64,000 nucleotides of DNA from Malonomonas sp036526255 (GCA_036526255.1 DATCYW010000092.1:25775-89774); one strand, 5' to 3'; shown: positions 1 through 9,561, counted from the first letter of the stretch. The notes: generated by a model not told the origin, from the letters alone. Program-made: numbers and translations.

Positions 1-26
1 TGCTGAAAATATCCGTTAACGGATAA

Positions 27-329
27 TTACCATTTGAGCATGTTGAAATCGTCAACATCGATCGAATCTTTATTGCGGTAGAACGCAATCATCAATGCCA
101 GGCCAACAGCTGCTTCAGCGGCGGCAACAGTCATAACAAAAAAGACAAAGATCTGACCGTCCATGTTGCCGACGTGGCGTGACAGGGCGATGAAGGTCAG
201 GTTTACCGAGTTGAGCATCACCTCAATGCACATGAAGATGACAATGGCATTTTTTCGGGTCAGCACACCATAGCTGCCGATGCTGAACAGGATGGCACTC
301 AACAACATGTAGTGACTTGTATCAATCAT
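27..329 (-). CDS. nuoK: NADH-quinone oxidoreductase subunit K
   Basis: Membrane subunit of respiratory complex I, which couples NADH oxidation and quinone reduction to ion pumping; NuoK belongs to the antiporter-like proton pathway. The 100-residue protein has the family length, three predicted membrane helices, and both conserved intramembrane glutamates, E36 in helix 2 and E72 in helix 3, at the same positions as in the E. coli protein. It is the last complete gene of a nuoA-K run; nuoL to nuoN would lie to the left of the window. It starts 25 bases after nuoJ ends. Confidence 0.97.
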   Translation of the reverse strand: MIDTSHYMLLSAILFSIGSYGVLTRKNAIVIFMCIEVMLNSVNLTFIALSRHVGNMDGQIFVFFVMTVAAAEAAVGLALMIAFYRNKDSIDVDDFNMLKW

Positions 330-354
330 GATCTATCTCCCAACCGTAACCCGG

Positions 355-858
355 TTAAACTTTGCGCTTAGAGAGAACGACAGCACCAACAATTGCTACC
401 AGCAACAGGATCGAAGCGATCTCGAAGGGGAGCAGAAAGTCAACAAACATGGCCCTGCCGATCAGTTCGGTGTGACCATAACTCTCGATCACAGCACTGG
501 TAATATCACCTCCGGTACCAGTTGCGTTACCGTTGCGCAGGAACACATTTGCAACGATCAGCAGCAACACCGACAGGACACCGCCAGCAACCATGCCGTG
601 GGTGTAGCGGCTCTTAACCGCAGTCCCCAAGTTCAGCAGCATGATGACAAAGACAATCAGCACCATGATTGCACCGGCGTAAACCATAATCTGGATTGCC
701 GCCATGAAGGGCGCTTCCAGCATCACGTAGAAAACCGCCAGGCAGATAAAGTTGGTTACCAGGCACAGGGCGCTGTTAACTGGGTTCCGGCAGTTGGTAA
801 CAAAAAACGCTGCTAAAACAGCTACCAGTGCGGTCAGATAAAAAAGGATGGCTTCCAT
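355..858 (-). CDS. nuoJ: NADH-quinone oxidoreductase subunit J
   Basis: Complex I membrane subunit J, 167 residues, with five predicted hydrophobic helices and the typical NuoJ start (helix 1 from about residue 2, then an NPV-type turn near residue 26). It contributes to the membrane arm next to NuoK, NuoA and NuoH. An AAAAGGAG Shine-Dalgarno sequence lies upstream of the ATG. Gene order nuoI-nuoJ-nuoK is the canonical one and the spacers are short, so it is co-transcribed with the rest of the operon. Confidence 0.96.
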   Translation of the reverse strand: MEAILFYLTALVAVLAAFFVTNCRNPVNSALCLVTNFICLAVFYVMLEAPFMAAIQIMVYAGAIMVLIVFVIMLLNLGTAVKSRYTHGMVAGGVLSVLLLIVANVFLRNGNATGTGGDITSAVIESYGHTELIGRAMFVDFLLPFEIASILLLVAIVGAVVLSKRKV

Positions 859-875
859 TTATTCGCTGCTCCTTT

Positions 876-1274
876 TTACGACTTTAAAAGACGTGCTTTA
901 TCGAAGTTAAAATCGGACCGCTTGAAGTTGGCCAATTCGTAAGCATCGGTCATCTCAATGGCTTCCACCGGACAGGCTTCTACACAGTAACCGCAGAAGA
1001 TACAGCGCAGCAGATCGATCTCGTAAACTCTCGGGTACTTTTCTCCCGTCTCGCTCTCGGCCGATTCAACAGTGATGCACTTGGCAGGGCATACGGTCGG
1101 GCAGAGATAACAGGCCACACATTTCTCACGGGTCTGGGTCGGGACCAGGCGATGTAAACCACGGAAGCGGGGCGACATTTCGAGCTTCTGCTGTGGATAC
1201 TGCACCGTTGTACAGTTACCTGGCAGCAGATGCTTCAGCGTAATACTCAGGCCTTTGGCAAACTCTTTAAACAT
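876..1274 (-). CDS. nuoI: NADH-quinone oxidoreductase subunit I (2x[4Fe-4S])
   Basis: Peripheral-arm subunit that carries clusters N6a and N6b and passes electrons to NuoB. Two CxxCxxCxxxCP motifs are visible, at C52/C55/C58/C62 and C91/C94/C97/C101. At 132 residues it is shorter than E. coli NuoI (about 180) but has both cluster domains complete. A GAGGAT ribosome-binding site precedes the ATG. It sits between nuoH and nuoJ in the standard order. Confidence 0.96.
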   Translation of the reverse strand: MFKEFAKGLSITLKHLLPGNCTTVQYPQQKLEMSPRFRGLHRLVPTQTREKCVACYLCPTVCPAKCITVESAESETGEKYPRVYEIDLLRCIFCGYCVEACPVEAIEMTDAYELANFKRSDFNFDKARLLKS

Positions 1275-1300
1275 AATCTATCCTCTACGCAACGTGGTTG

Positions 1301-2368
1301 TTACTGCCAGAGAAGAACCGCAACACCGGTGATCACAATATTTGCCAGTGACAAAGGGAGCAGGATTTTCCAGCCCAAAGTCATCAGCTGGTCATAACGG
1401 AAGCGAGGGAACGTCGCCCGGATCCAGATCATAAAGAACATGGCGGCAAAGACCTTCAGCAAGAAAGCGATTGGTCCAGGGATGATCCCGAGGCCGTCCC
1501 AGCCACCCAGAAACAGGGTTGCGCCGATCGCGGAAACGGTCACCATGTTCGCATACTCGGCCATGAAGAAGAGCGCATACTTCATCGATGAGTATTCGGT
1601 ACAGAACCCGGAGACCAGCTCTGTCTCAGCTTCCGGAAGGTCAAACGGGGTCCGGTTAATTTCCGCCATACCGCTGATAACGAACAGTCCAAATGCCAGC
1701 GGCTGGGTGAAGATGTACCAGTTGGGGATAAAGCTCAAGGATTCAAGTCCCCAGAGCGGTCCCTGCTGGGCAGCAACGATGCCGCGCAAACTGAGGGTTT
1801 CGGAGAGCATGAAAACAGCGATGATCGCTAGGCCGGCTGCCAACTCGTAAGAGATCATCTGCGCCGTAGAACGGATACCACCAAGCAGCGAGTATTTGCT
1901 GTTCGAAGCCAGACCGGCAAGAACGATCCCGTAGACTCCCAGCCCGGCCATGGCCAGGATGAAGAGGATACCGATGTTCAGGTCAGTCACCTGCAGCGGG
2001 ATCAGGTAAGTCACACCGTCGTAGGTGACGTTGAGGTCGCCGCCGAAAGGGATAACCGCGATCGAGATGAACGCCGGAGCCAGGATCATCATCGGCGCCA
2101 GAATAAAGGCAAAAGTATGTGCCTCTGACGGGATGATATCCTCTTTGAAAAACAGCTTCAGACCATCGGCGATCGGCTGCAACAAGCCCTTGGGGCCTGT
2201 CATCGTGGGCCCCATCCGGGTTTGCATCCGGCCGATAACCTTACGCTCTACCCAGGTCGCATACGCAACGATCAGAATCGTCACAATGAAAGCCACCATG
2301 ATCTTCGCCAGCATTGCTGCAGTGAAAAGCAAGGGGCTGTTTGAGAGTGTCAAAACCTCTGGCGTCAT
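1301..2368 (-). CDS. nuoH: NADH-quinone oxidoreductase subunit H
   Basis: Membrane subunit that forms much of the quinone-binding chamber at the junction of the two arms of complex I. About eight hydrophobic helices are visible, with the family motifs ERKVIGRMQTRMGP near residues 41-54 and an EINRTPFDLPEAE segment in the second half, which contains the acidic loop near the quinone site. I place the start at the second of two nearby ATGs (355 residues) because GAGGA lies at good spacing before it; an ATG two codons upstream abuts the Shine-Dalgarno sequence. Confidence 0.95.
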   Translation of the reverse strand: MTPEVLTLSNSPLLFTAAMLAKIMVAFIVTILIVAYATWVERKVIGRMQTRMGPTMTGPKGLLQPIADGLKLFFKEDIIPSEAHTFAFILAPMMILAPAFISIAVIPFGGDLNVTYDGVTYLIPLQVTDLNIGILFILAMAGLGVYGIVLAGLASNSKYSLLGGIRSTAQMISYELAAGLAIIAVFMLSETLSLRGIVAAQQGPLWGLESLSFIPNWYIFTQPLAFGLFVISGMAEINRTPFDLPEAETELVSGFCTEYSSMKYALFFMAEYANMVTVSAIGATLFLGGWDGLGIIPGPIAFLLKVFAAMFFMIWIRATFPRFRYDQLMTLGWKILLPLSLANIVITGVAVLLWQ

Positions 2369-2447
2369 GACCATCCTCTTCCTTAAAGTCTATGGCATTG
2401 CTGCCGTAATCAGCCGGTAAGAATTACCGACAACCCAATAAAGTCTG

Positions 2448-4916
2448 TTACTTAACAGGTTCCACGACAATGGCTGCCTGGCCAGTGTAGATACTGTTCA
2501 ATTCAAGTTGTGCGAAGTGGTAAGGAGCAAACATGACCCCTTTTGGTAACCGACGATCAACTTTCACTTTGGCCTGAATCTCGCCGCCAGCGGCTTTCAG
2601 TTTCAGCAGATCGCCTTCTGCCAGCTTCAATTCAGCAGCATCCTCACGACAGAGCTCGATGTAAGGCTCGGTAACAACCGCCATCGGCCCTTTTGCATAG
2701 GTCGAAACGGTGCCGCTGTGATACAGGGAACTACCGACCAAAAGCTGATATTTGCCTGCCAGTTCAGTGGCACCAGCGACCGGAACCAGCTGCTTTACTT
2801 TCGGCTGCTGAATATCGCCACCCCAGACGTAGCCCTGTGGACCGACCATCTCAAGGTTGACCATTTCGTATCCAGGAGTCGCTGCGGCAAGGGCTGCAAA
2901 CACCTCAGCAGCGGTAGCCGGAGCTTTACCACCAAACGCCTGAATCAGCTGCTGCAGGATGGCGAAATCGGTCTTAGCTTCACCCGGCGACTTGATACCA
3001 ACGCGCAGCCGCTGAATCCGGCGCTCGGCATTGGTAAAGGTGCCGTCTTTCTCGGCGAACGAGGCTGCCGGGAACACCACGTCAGCTTTCTGAGCTGACG
3101 GGGAGAGGTACAGGTCCTGTACCACCAGAAAAGAGGTTTCCAGTGCTTTCGAGACCAGAGCGCGATCCGGGTAAGAGGTCAACGGATCCTCGCCTAGCAG
3201 GTAAAGGGCCTTGAGCTCGCCCTTGCCGGCGGCAGCCAGCATCTGCTGTGCACCGAGCCCTTTTTTCCCAGGGGTGATCGACTGGTCGATAGCGCCCTGG
3301 CTGTTGGCTTTTTCGCCGCAGACATAGAGTCCGGACCCCTGGCGACCGGCGATTCCGGTCAAAAGGGCCAGATTTGCCGCCGCAATGCCGAGCTCTTTGC
3401 TGTAAGCCGTATAGGGAAGACCGTAGGCAAGCAGGATTGCAGCGTTCTCTGCCTGAGCCAGTTCACGCGCTGCTTGTTTGATCGCCTCAACTCCGACACC
3501 AGTAGCGGCAGCGACAGCATCGACTGAATAATCCTTCAATGCCTCTTTAAAGTCTTCCAGCCCCGCAATCGCATCCGTCTTGGCCAAACCCTGGTCGAAC
3601 AATGCCGAGCAGAGACCGTTGAGCAGGTTCAGCTCCATGCCCGGCTTGTGCAGCATGGTTCTGGCGTTAGGCAATTTGGTGAATTTGCCACGCTTGTCGG
3701 CAATGACAGTCAGCTTGGCGTCATTGCGACGAATCGCCTGATTGACAACCATACCGAAAACCGGATGTGTTTCGTAAAAATCAGAGCGGATCGAAAGAAT
3801 TGCAGTACAGTTTTCGACCTGCGGGAAGGTTGCAGTAGAAGATTGCAGACCAAGCGTCTGCTGAAGACCCTCGGTCAAGCCCTTATAACACTCACCACCT
3901 GAGTGATCGAGGTTTTCGGTACCCAGGGTTTTTGCCAGAGACTTAACCAGAAACAACTCTTCGTTGGTCAGTCGTGCACCGGAGATAACCCCAAGTTTTT
4001 CACCAGCCTCTTTGAACCCGGCAACCGCAACCTGAATAGCATCGGTCCAACTGGTTTCGACCAGCTTGCCGTTTCTGCGCACCAGCGGCTGAGTCAGACG
4101 TTTTTTGTTGTTGACAAAGGATGCACCAAAACGGCCACGGATACAGAGATTGCCGTCGTTGACACCAGTTTTGTCGTTAAAGCGGATCGTCTGTACCTCA
4201 TTGTCTTTGGTTCCCATGGTGACAGTACAACCATTACCGCAGTAACCACAGACCGAATCGACCTCTTTGAGCTGCCATGGCCGAGCCTTGAACTTGAACG
4301 GCCGCGGCAGGATCGCGCCGACCGGACACATGGAGACACACTGACCGCAGAATTCGCAGTTCAAACCACGGTCGAACGCGGTCGCGATCTTGGTTTCAAA
4401 GCCACGATTGATAAAAGAGTAAGACCCATAACCGACAATCTCGTCACAGACCCGGACACACTTACCGCAAAGCACACAACGGTTCATGTTTCGTTCGATC
4501 AACGGGTTGATTTCATCGGTCGGCAGGTCGAACTTTTCACCTTCAAAACGGTTGGTAACCACTTCGTATTCGTAGGTCAAGTCCTGCAGGTCGCATTCGC
4601 CGGCCTTATCACAGATCGGGCATTCGACAACGTGGTTGACCAGCAGAAACTCAAGCACGGTCTTGCGGACCTTGCGGATCTCTGCCGACATGGTGTTGAC
4701 AACCATCCCCTCAGTGACCGGAGTCGTGCAGGAGGGAATCAGGCGCCCCTTCATCTGCTCCACTTCCACCAGGCAAACCCGGCAGGCTCCGTAAGGCAAC
4801 AGCTTCTTGGCGTAGCAAAGCACCGGGATATTGATGCCGAGCTCTTTAGCCGCCTCGTAAATCGTTGCGGTTTTGCTGACCTTAATTTGCTTTCCGTCAA
4901 TCGTAAGATTAACCAT
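2448..4916 (-). CDS. nuoG: NADH-quinone oxidoreductase subunit G, molybdopterin-oxidoreductase fold
   Basis: Large iron-sulfur subunit of the NADH-oxidising arm, about 822 residues. In order it has an N-terminal [2Fe-2S] ferredoxin domain (cysteines in CYAKKLLPYGACRVC and the later CTTP), a His/Cys [4Fe-4S] site (HVVECPICDKAGEC), two ferredoxin-type clusters (CVLCGKCVRVC and CEFCGQCVSMC), a CGYCGNGC cluster and a catalytically inactive molybdopterin-oxidoreductase region. The longer reading frame begins with TTG at 4937; I prefer the ATG at 4916 because GAGG stands five bases before it and the ferredoxin fold begins there (MVNLTIDG). Confidence 0.96.
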   Translation of the reverse strand: MVNLTIDGKQIKVSKTATIYEAAKELGINIPVLCYAKKLLPYGACRVCLVEVEQMKGRLIPSCTTPVTEGMVVNTMSAEIRKVRKTVLEFLLVNHVVECPICDKAGECDLQDLTYEYEVVTNRFEGEKFDLPTDEINPLIERNMNRCVLCGKCVRVCDEIVGYGSYSFINRGFETKIATAFDRGLNCEFCGQCVSMCPVGAILPRPFKFKARPWQLKEVDSVCGYCGNGCTVTMGTKDNEVQTIRFNDKTGVNDGNLCIRGRFGASFVNNKKRLTQPLVRRNGKLVETSWTDAIQVAVAGFKEAGEKLGVISGARLTNEELFLVKSLAKTLGTENLDHSGGECYKGLTEGLQQTLGLQSSTATFPQVENCTAILSIRSDFYETHPVFGMVVNQAIRRNDAKLTVIADKRGKFTKLPNARTMLHKPGMELNLLNGLCSALFDQGLAKTDAIAGLEDFKEALKDYSVDAVAAATGVGVEAIKQAARELAQAENAAILLAYGLPYTAYSKELGIAAANLALLTGIAGRQGSGLYVCGEKANSQGAIDQSITPGKKGLGAQQMLAAAGKGELKALYLLGEDPLTSYPDRALVSKALETSFLVVQDLYLSPSAQKADVVFPAASFAEKDGTFTNAERRIQRLRVGIKSPGEAKTDFAILQQLIQAFGGKAPATAAEVFAALAAATPGYEMVNLEMVGPQGYVWGGDIQQPKVKQLVPVAGATELAGKYQLLVGSSLYHSGTVSTYAKGPMAVVTEPYIELCREDAAELKLAEGDLLKLKAAGGEIQAKVKVDRRLPKGVMFAPYHFAQLELNSIYTGQAAIVVEPVK

Positions 4917-4952
4917 CTTAACCTCGTAGCAACTCAATAACAGTGAGTGTGA

Positions 4953-6734
4953 CTAATCGATAGCCATGAAACGGCAGGCGTCGTAGCAGGAGGTACACTT
5001 GGTGCACTTCTCCAGGTCGATGTAAGCCACCTTGCCCTTTTCCCATTCGATTGCGTCAACCGGGCAAACACGCGGGCAGATACCACACTTCTTGCATTTA
5101 TCCTCAATGACACGGAAATGCAGCAGCGGCTTACAGGAGTGCGAAGGACACTCGCCATCCTTGATGTGGGTCTCGTACTCATGACGGAAATAACGAATCG
5201 TCGACAGAACCGGATTTGGTGCCGTCTGGCCAAGGCCGCAGAGCGAGCTCTTCTTGATATCGTAGGCCATGTCTTCAAGCATCTCGATATCACCTTCGCG
5301 CCCCTTGCCCTCGGTGATCCGCTCAAGAATCTCAAGCATGATCTTCAGACCGATCCGACAAGGGATACACTTGCCGCAGGACTCAACCCGGGTGAAGTTG
5401 AGAAAGAAGCGGGCGATGTCGACCATACAGGTGGTTTCGTCCATGACGACCAGGCCACCAGAACCCATCATCGCACCAGCCTTGATCAACGAATCGTAGT
5501 CGACCTGTGCGTCCAGGCCCTCAGCCGGCAAGCAACCACCGGATGGCCCCCCCGCCTGAACCGCTTTGAACTTGCGGTTATTCTCGATACCACCACAGAC
5601 ATCGTAGATGACTTCCTTCATGGTGGTACCGGCCGGAACTTCGACCAGACCGGTGTGCTTGACCTTGCCGGTCAAGGCGAAAATCTTGGTGCCCTTGGTT
5701 CCTTCGGTACCGATGGAGTTATACCAGTCAGCGCCGTTGTAGAAGATGTAAGCAACGTTGGCAAAGGTCTCAACGTTATTGATATTGGTCGGCTTAGTCC
5801 AGAGTCCGCGCACCGCCGGGAAGGGCGGACGGGGGCGGGACATGCCGCGATGGCCTTCGATGGAAGCCATCAGTGCGGTTTCTTCACCACAGACGAAGGC
5901 ACCAGCACCTGCCTTGATCCGCATATCCAGGTCGAAACCCAGCCCCATGCAGTTCTTGCCGAGAAAACCTTTTTCGTAACAGGTATCGATCGCCAACTGT
6001 AAACGCTTGATCGCCAGCGGGTATTCTGCCCGGACATAAACATAGGCAAAATCACAACCGATAGCGTAAGCACCGATCATCATCCCTTCGATCAACCCAT
6101 AGGGATCGCCTTCGAGAACCGAACGGTCCATAAACGCGCCCGGATCCCCCTCGTCGGCATTGCAGATCAGATATTTGTGATCTCCAGGGGTCGCCTTACA
6201 GAAAGACCACTTAACCCCGGTCGGGAAACCACCGCCCCCTCGACCACGCAGACCAGATTTCTTGACTTCTTCGATGACCTCGTCCTGAGTCATGGTGACC
6301 GCTTTTTTGATCCCCTTGAAGCCATCGTGCGCCAGGAAATCATCGAGACTTTCCGCATCGATGGTGCCACAGCGGGAGAAGATGATCCGCTGCTGCTTTT
6401 CGAGGAATTTTGAATAGTAGGGACCAGCGACCTTTTTGGCGATCGGCTCATTGCCGAGAATGTGCTCATCAACAATCTGCGGGACCAGATCAGCTGTGAC
6501 AAAATCGTAAGTCACCGGATCCTTTCCTGGGACACAGACATCAACCAGCACATCGTTGGCGCAAAGACCGCGACAACCGGTGCTACTGACAGCACAGGCA
6601 CTCCCGATCTGAGCGGCGACACCCTTCTTCTCGAATTCTGCTTCGAAAGCGGCAACGACATCGGCAGCGCCGGAAGCCAGACCACCAGTTCCGGTACAGA
6701 TCAGAATTTTCAGTTTTTCAGCAGTTTCGGACAT
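4953..6734 (-). CDS. nuoF: NADH-quinone oxidoreductase subunit F, extended form
   Basis: NADH- and FMN-binding subunit, 593 residues against about 445 in E. coli. Residues 1-110 form a NuoE-like thioredoxin/[2Fe-2S] domain (cysteines in ICTGTGG and a later TGCRGLC). The core follows with the glycine-rich NADH/FMN motif GRGGGGFPTG and the N3 cluster motif CGKCIPCR. The last 70 residues add two [4Fe-4S] motifs (CKKCGICPRVCP and CTKCTSCYDAC). This layout resembles HoxF/HydB-type diaphorases and is usual for Geobacter-like bacteria. Start at 6734 is supported by GAGGAT seven bases upstream; an in-frame ATG at 6758 has no such signal. Confidence 0.95.
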   Translation of the reverse strand: MSETAEKLKILICTGTGGLASGAADVVAAFEAEFEKKGVAAQIGSACAVSSTGCRGLCANDVLVDVCVPGKDPVTYDFVTADLVPQIVDEHILGNEPIAKKVAGPYYSKFLEKQQRIIFSRCGTIDAESLDDFLAHDGFKGIKKAVTMTQDEVIEEVKKSGLRGRGGGGFPTGVKWSFCKATPGDHKYLICNADEGDPGAFMDRSVLEGDPYGLIEGMMIGAYAIGCDFAYVYVRAEYPLAIKRLQLAIDTCYEKGFLGKNCMGLGFDLDMRIKAGAGAFVCGEETALMASIEGHRGMSRPRPPFPAVRGLWTKPTNINNVETFANVAYIFYNGADWYNSIGTEGTKGTKIFALTGKVKHTGLVEVPAGTTMKEVIYDVCGGIENNRKFKAVQAGGPSGGCLPAEGLDAQVDYDSLIKAGAMMGSGGLVVMDETTCMVDIARFFLNFTRVESCGKCIPCRIGLKIMLEILERITEGKGREGDIEMLEDMAYDIKKSSLCGLGQTAPNPVLSTIRYFRHEYETHIKDGECPSHSCKPLLHFRVIEDKCKKCGICPRVCPVDAIEWEKGKVAYIDLEKCTKCTSCYDACRFMAID

Positions 6735-6773
6735 AAATCTATCCTCAATACCATGCACGGTTGAATGGCGGAA

Positions 6774-7277
6774 TCAGCCCATTGCCTTATATTTTTCCAC
6801 GACTTCGCCCGTCTTCTGGACGCTGATGCTGCCGTAGGTTGCATCGTTCACCATGATGACCGGTGCCATACCGCAGGCACCGATGCAGGCAACATACTCA
6901 GCCGTAAACAAAAGATCCTCAGTGGTTTCGGCGTGGCCGATGCCAAGCTTTTCTTTGATGGCGTCGCCGATCCGGCCGGCGCCCTTAACGTGACAGGCGG
7001 TTCCCATGCAGACACGGATGATGTACTTGCCACGTGGCTTCAGATGGAACTGGGCGTAAAAAGTTAAGACACCATAAATTTGACTGCTATAGACGTTCAG
7101 TCGTTCTGCCGCCAGGTGCACGGTGGCCTCAGGAATATAGCCGTACGCTTCCTGAATCCCCTGCAGGACCGGCATCAGATTGCCGTTCATCTCCAGATAC
7201 TTGTCGATGACCTTGTTCGCTGCAGTCAGATCGATTTCTTCTTCTACTGCTTCTACCTGCGCTACGGTTTCCGTCAT
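6774..7277 (-). CDS. nuoE: NADH-quinone oxidoreductase subunit E
   Basis: Thioredoxin-like [2Fe-2S] (cluster N1a) subunit of the NADH-oxidising arm, 167 residues. The ligands are in CMGTACHVKG and CIGACGMAP. The reading frame is open for 46 codons further upstream, but that stretch overlaps nuoD on the same strand and encodes nothing NuoE-like. The ATG at 7277 has AGAGGA four bases before it and lies just after the nuoD stop, so it is the better start. NuoF repeats a similar domain at its own N terminus, so the operon has two NuoE-like modules. Confidence 0.95.
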   Translation of the reverse strand: MTETVAQVEAVEEEIDLTAANKVIDKYLEMNGNLMPVLQGIQEAYGYIPEATVHLAAERLNVYSSQIYGVLTFYAQFHLKPRGKYIIRVCMGTACHVKGAGRIGDAIKEKLGIGHAETTEDLLFTAEYVACIGACGMAPVIMVNDATYGSISVQKTGEVVEKYKAMG

Positions 7278-7308
7278 GTTGTCCTCTTGTCTCATCACAA
7301 CTTGAACG

Positions 7309-8490
7309 TTAACGGTCAATTTCACCGAGAACGATATCGAGGGTACCGATAACAGCAATAACATCTGCCAGCAGTTTGCCTTCAACCATCTGCGGCAGAC
7401 CCTGCAGATTGACAAACGATGGCGGCCGAACCTTCATCCGCACCGGCATCGGCGAACCGTCAGAAACCAGATAGTAGCCAAGCTCACCCTTAGGCGCTTC
7501 GATGCCCTGATAAATCTCGCCTGGCTCGGGAGAGAAACCTTCAGAGACAATTTTGAAGTGATGGATCAGACCCTCAATAGTGTCAACCACGCTCTTTTTC
7601 GGTGGCAGACAGACTTTCGGGCAGTCGGCCAGGATCGGGCCGGGCTTCAGCTTATCGAGTGCCTGCAGGATAATCCGACTGGATTGACGCATCTCGTCGA
7701 GACGACACTTGTAACGGGCGAAGGTGTCGCCCTCTTCACGGACCGGAACTTCGAAATCGTAGTCTTCGTAACCGGAGTAGGGGTTATCGCGACGCAGATC
7801 CCAATCGACTCCAGAGGCGCGCAAGGCCGGCCCGGTGATACCGATATCGATGGCAGCCTCTGCACTGATATGACCAACACCCTGGGTCCGCAGCTGCCAG
7901 ATCTTGTTACCTGTCAGCAGACCCTCATAGGTCTCAACGTGGCCAGGCATCGACTCGGCAAATTTGCGGATCTCTGCGTCCAGTCCGTCCGGCAGATCTT
8001 CTGACAGCCCACCGACGCGGAAATAGTTGGAGGTCATCCGGGCACCGGAGACTTTTTCGTAGATATCAGTAATCTCTTCACGCTCACGGAAACAGTAAAG
8101 GAACACCGTCATAGCGCCGATATCGAGAGCGTGACAGGCCAGCCAGACCAGGTGACTCTTCAAGCGAGTCAGCTCGGTAAGGATGACGCGAATCTGCTCA
8201 GCACGCTTAGGGATTTTGTCGGTGATACCGAGCAGTTTCTCAACTGCCAGCACATAACCGAGGTTGTTACTCATCGGCGCCAGATAGTCGAGCCGGTCGG
8301 TCAGCGGAATAATCTGATGGTAGGTGCGGTATTCCGAAAGCTTTTCGGTTCCACGGTGCAGGAAGCCGATATGCGGGGTCGCCTTTACGACGATCTCACC
8401 ATCAAGTTCCAGGATCAGCTGCAACACGCCGTGAGTCGACGGGTGCTGCGGTCCCATGTTGATGATCATTGTTTCGGATTTAACTGCCAT
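7309..8490 (-). CDS. nuoD: NADH-quinone oxidoreductase subunit D
   Basis: The 49-kDa-type subunit that lines the quinone-binding cavity with NuoB; descended from hydrogenase large subunits. The 393-residue protein starts with the family hallmark IINMGPQHPSTHGVL and ends with IGTLDIVLGEIDR. It is a separate gene, not fused to NuoC as in E. coli. GAGGC upstream of the ATG fits the start. It lies between nuoC and nuoE in the usual order. Confidence 0.97.
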   Translation of the reverse strand: MAVKSETMIINMGPQHPSTHGVLQLILELDGEIVVKATPHIGFLHRGTEKLSEYRTYHQIIPLTDRLDYLAPMSNNLGYVLAVEKLLGITDKIPKRAEQIRVILTELTRLKSHLVWLACHALDIGAMTVFLYCFREREEITDIYEKVSGARMTSNYFRVGGLSEDLPDGLDAEIRKFAESMPGHVETYEGLLTGNKIWQLRTQGVGHISAEAAIDIGITGPALRASGVDWDLRRDNPYSGYEDYDFEVPVREEGDTFARYKCRLDEMRQSSRIILQALDKLKPGPILADCPKVCLPPKKSVVDTIEGLIHHFKIVSEGFSPEPGEIYQGIEAPKGELGYYLVSDGSPMPVRMKVRPPSFVNLQGLPQMVEGKLLADVIAVIGTLDIVLGEIDR

Positions 8491-8528
8491 GTTAAGCCTC
8501 GTCCAGTGAAGGAATGTTATCGCGTCAG

Positions 8529-9011
8529 TTAGGAAAGACGGCCCTGATAGGGCTCACGGCCAGGACCCTGCAAAGGATAATCCTTGCGCAGCGGGTGACC
8601 TTCCCAATCGGCAGGCATCAGAATGCGGCGCTGATCGGGATGACCGTTAAAGCTGATCCCCATCAGGTCCCAACACTCGCGCTCATGCCAGTTGGCAGTC
8701 CCCCAGACAGTACTGACGGTATCAACCACGGCATTCTGCTCTTCAACCGGCACCTTGATCCGCAGGCGCTGCTTGGTCGCGATGTTGTAGAGGTTATAGA
8801 CCACCATGAACCGGGGTGCCTTACCGAGGTAATCGACACCGCAAAGGTCAGTCAGCAGGTTGTAACCACAGTCATCACGCAGAAAGGTGCAGATCTCTAC
8901 GATCGGCTCTTTTGCCACCGTCACCGTGGTTTCACCACGATGTTCGACAACATCCAGCACGGCAGTAGAAAACTTTGCCTTCAACTTTTCAACAATCGCT
9001 TGATCGCTCAT
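8529..9011 (-). CDS. nuoC: NADH-quinone oxidoreductase subunit C
   Basis: The 30-kDa-type subunit of the connecting module, 160 residues. The signature ERECWDLMGISFNGHPDQRRILMPADWEGHPLRKDYPL near residues 110-150 is the classic complex I 30-kDa motif. It is a single-domain gene, followed by nuoD 38 bases later. The start ATG at 9011 has a weak GGGACA-type ribosome-binding site. Confidence 0.96.
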   Translation of the reverse strand: MSDQAIVEKLKAKFSTAVLDVVEHRGETTVTVAKEPIVEICTFLRDDCGYNLLTDLCGVDYLGKAPRFMVVYNLYNIATKQRLRIKVPVEEQNAVVDTVSTVWGTANWHERECWDLMGISFNGHPDQRRILMPADWEGHPLRKDYPLQGPGREPYQGRLS

Positions 9012-9042
9012 TGTCTTGTCCCTGTTTAATGCTTACGGCCTA

Positions 9043-9561
9043 TCAGGCCTCGGAGATCCGGTCGCCAACGCCAATAGCGGCACCAAAGGAATTGCGCTCC
9101 TTCATGATCTTCTCCTGCAGCTTCATCAAGCCGTAAAGAAGACCTTCCGGGCGGGGCGGACAACCGGGGATGTAAACATCAACCGGCAGGTACTCGTCAA
9201 TCCCCTGCACAACGCTGTAGGTATCAAAAACGCCGCCCGAAGAAGCACAGGCCCCCATGGCAATAACATAACGCGGCTCAGGCATCTGCTCGTATACCGT
9301 CTGAATAACCGGCAGCATCTTCTTGGTGACGGTTCCGGCAATGATGATAACGTCAGCCTGACGTGGTGACGCACGGAACAGAACACCCATACGGTCCAGG
9401 TCAAAACGGGCAGCACCGGTTGCCATCATCTCGATCGCGCAACAAGCCAGACCGAAGGTCATCGGCCATAACGAACTGGCACGTGACCAGTTAACCAATT
9501 TATCAAGACTGGTGGTAATAAACCCGTCACCGAGGGTCTTGGCTTGGCTCACTCCTCCCAT
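9043..9561 (-). CDS. nuoB: NADH-quinone oxidoreductase subunit B
   Basis: Carries cluster N2, the last iron-sulfur cluster before quinone. Cluster ligands are visible in LACCAIEMM, in GACASSGGVFD and in IPGCPPRPE. I use the ATG at 9561 (172 residues): AGGAG lies seven bases before it, and the ATG overlaps the final 13 bases of nuoA, a coupled arrangement. An ATG seven codons upstream (9582) is also in frame but lies before that Shine-Dalgarno sequence. Confidence 0.95.
   Translation of the reverse strand: MGGVSQAKTLGDGFITTSLDKLVNWSRASSLWPMTFGLACCAIEMMATGAARFDLDRMGVLFRASPRQADVIIIAGTVTKKMLPVIQTVYEQMPEPRYVIAMGACASSGGVFDTYSVVQGIDEYLPVDVYIPGCPPRPEGLLYGLMKLQEKIMKERNSFGAAIGVGDRISEA

Noticed and set aside
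10..25. 16-bp palindrome TATCCGTTAACGGATA after nuoK and a repeat of part of it near 51241
   Set aside because: Short and lying between nuoK and the expected nuoL; a 12-base match elsewhere is weak evidence when many pairs are compared. Not reported as a regulatory site.
7278..7415. Extended N terminus of NuoE
   Set aside because: The extra 46 codons overlap nuoD on the same strand and the ATG at 7277 has a good ribosome-binding site.
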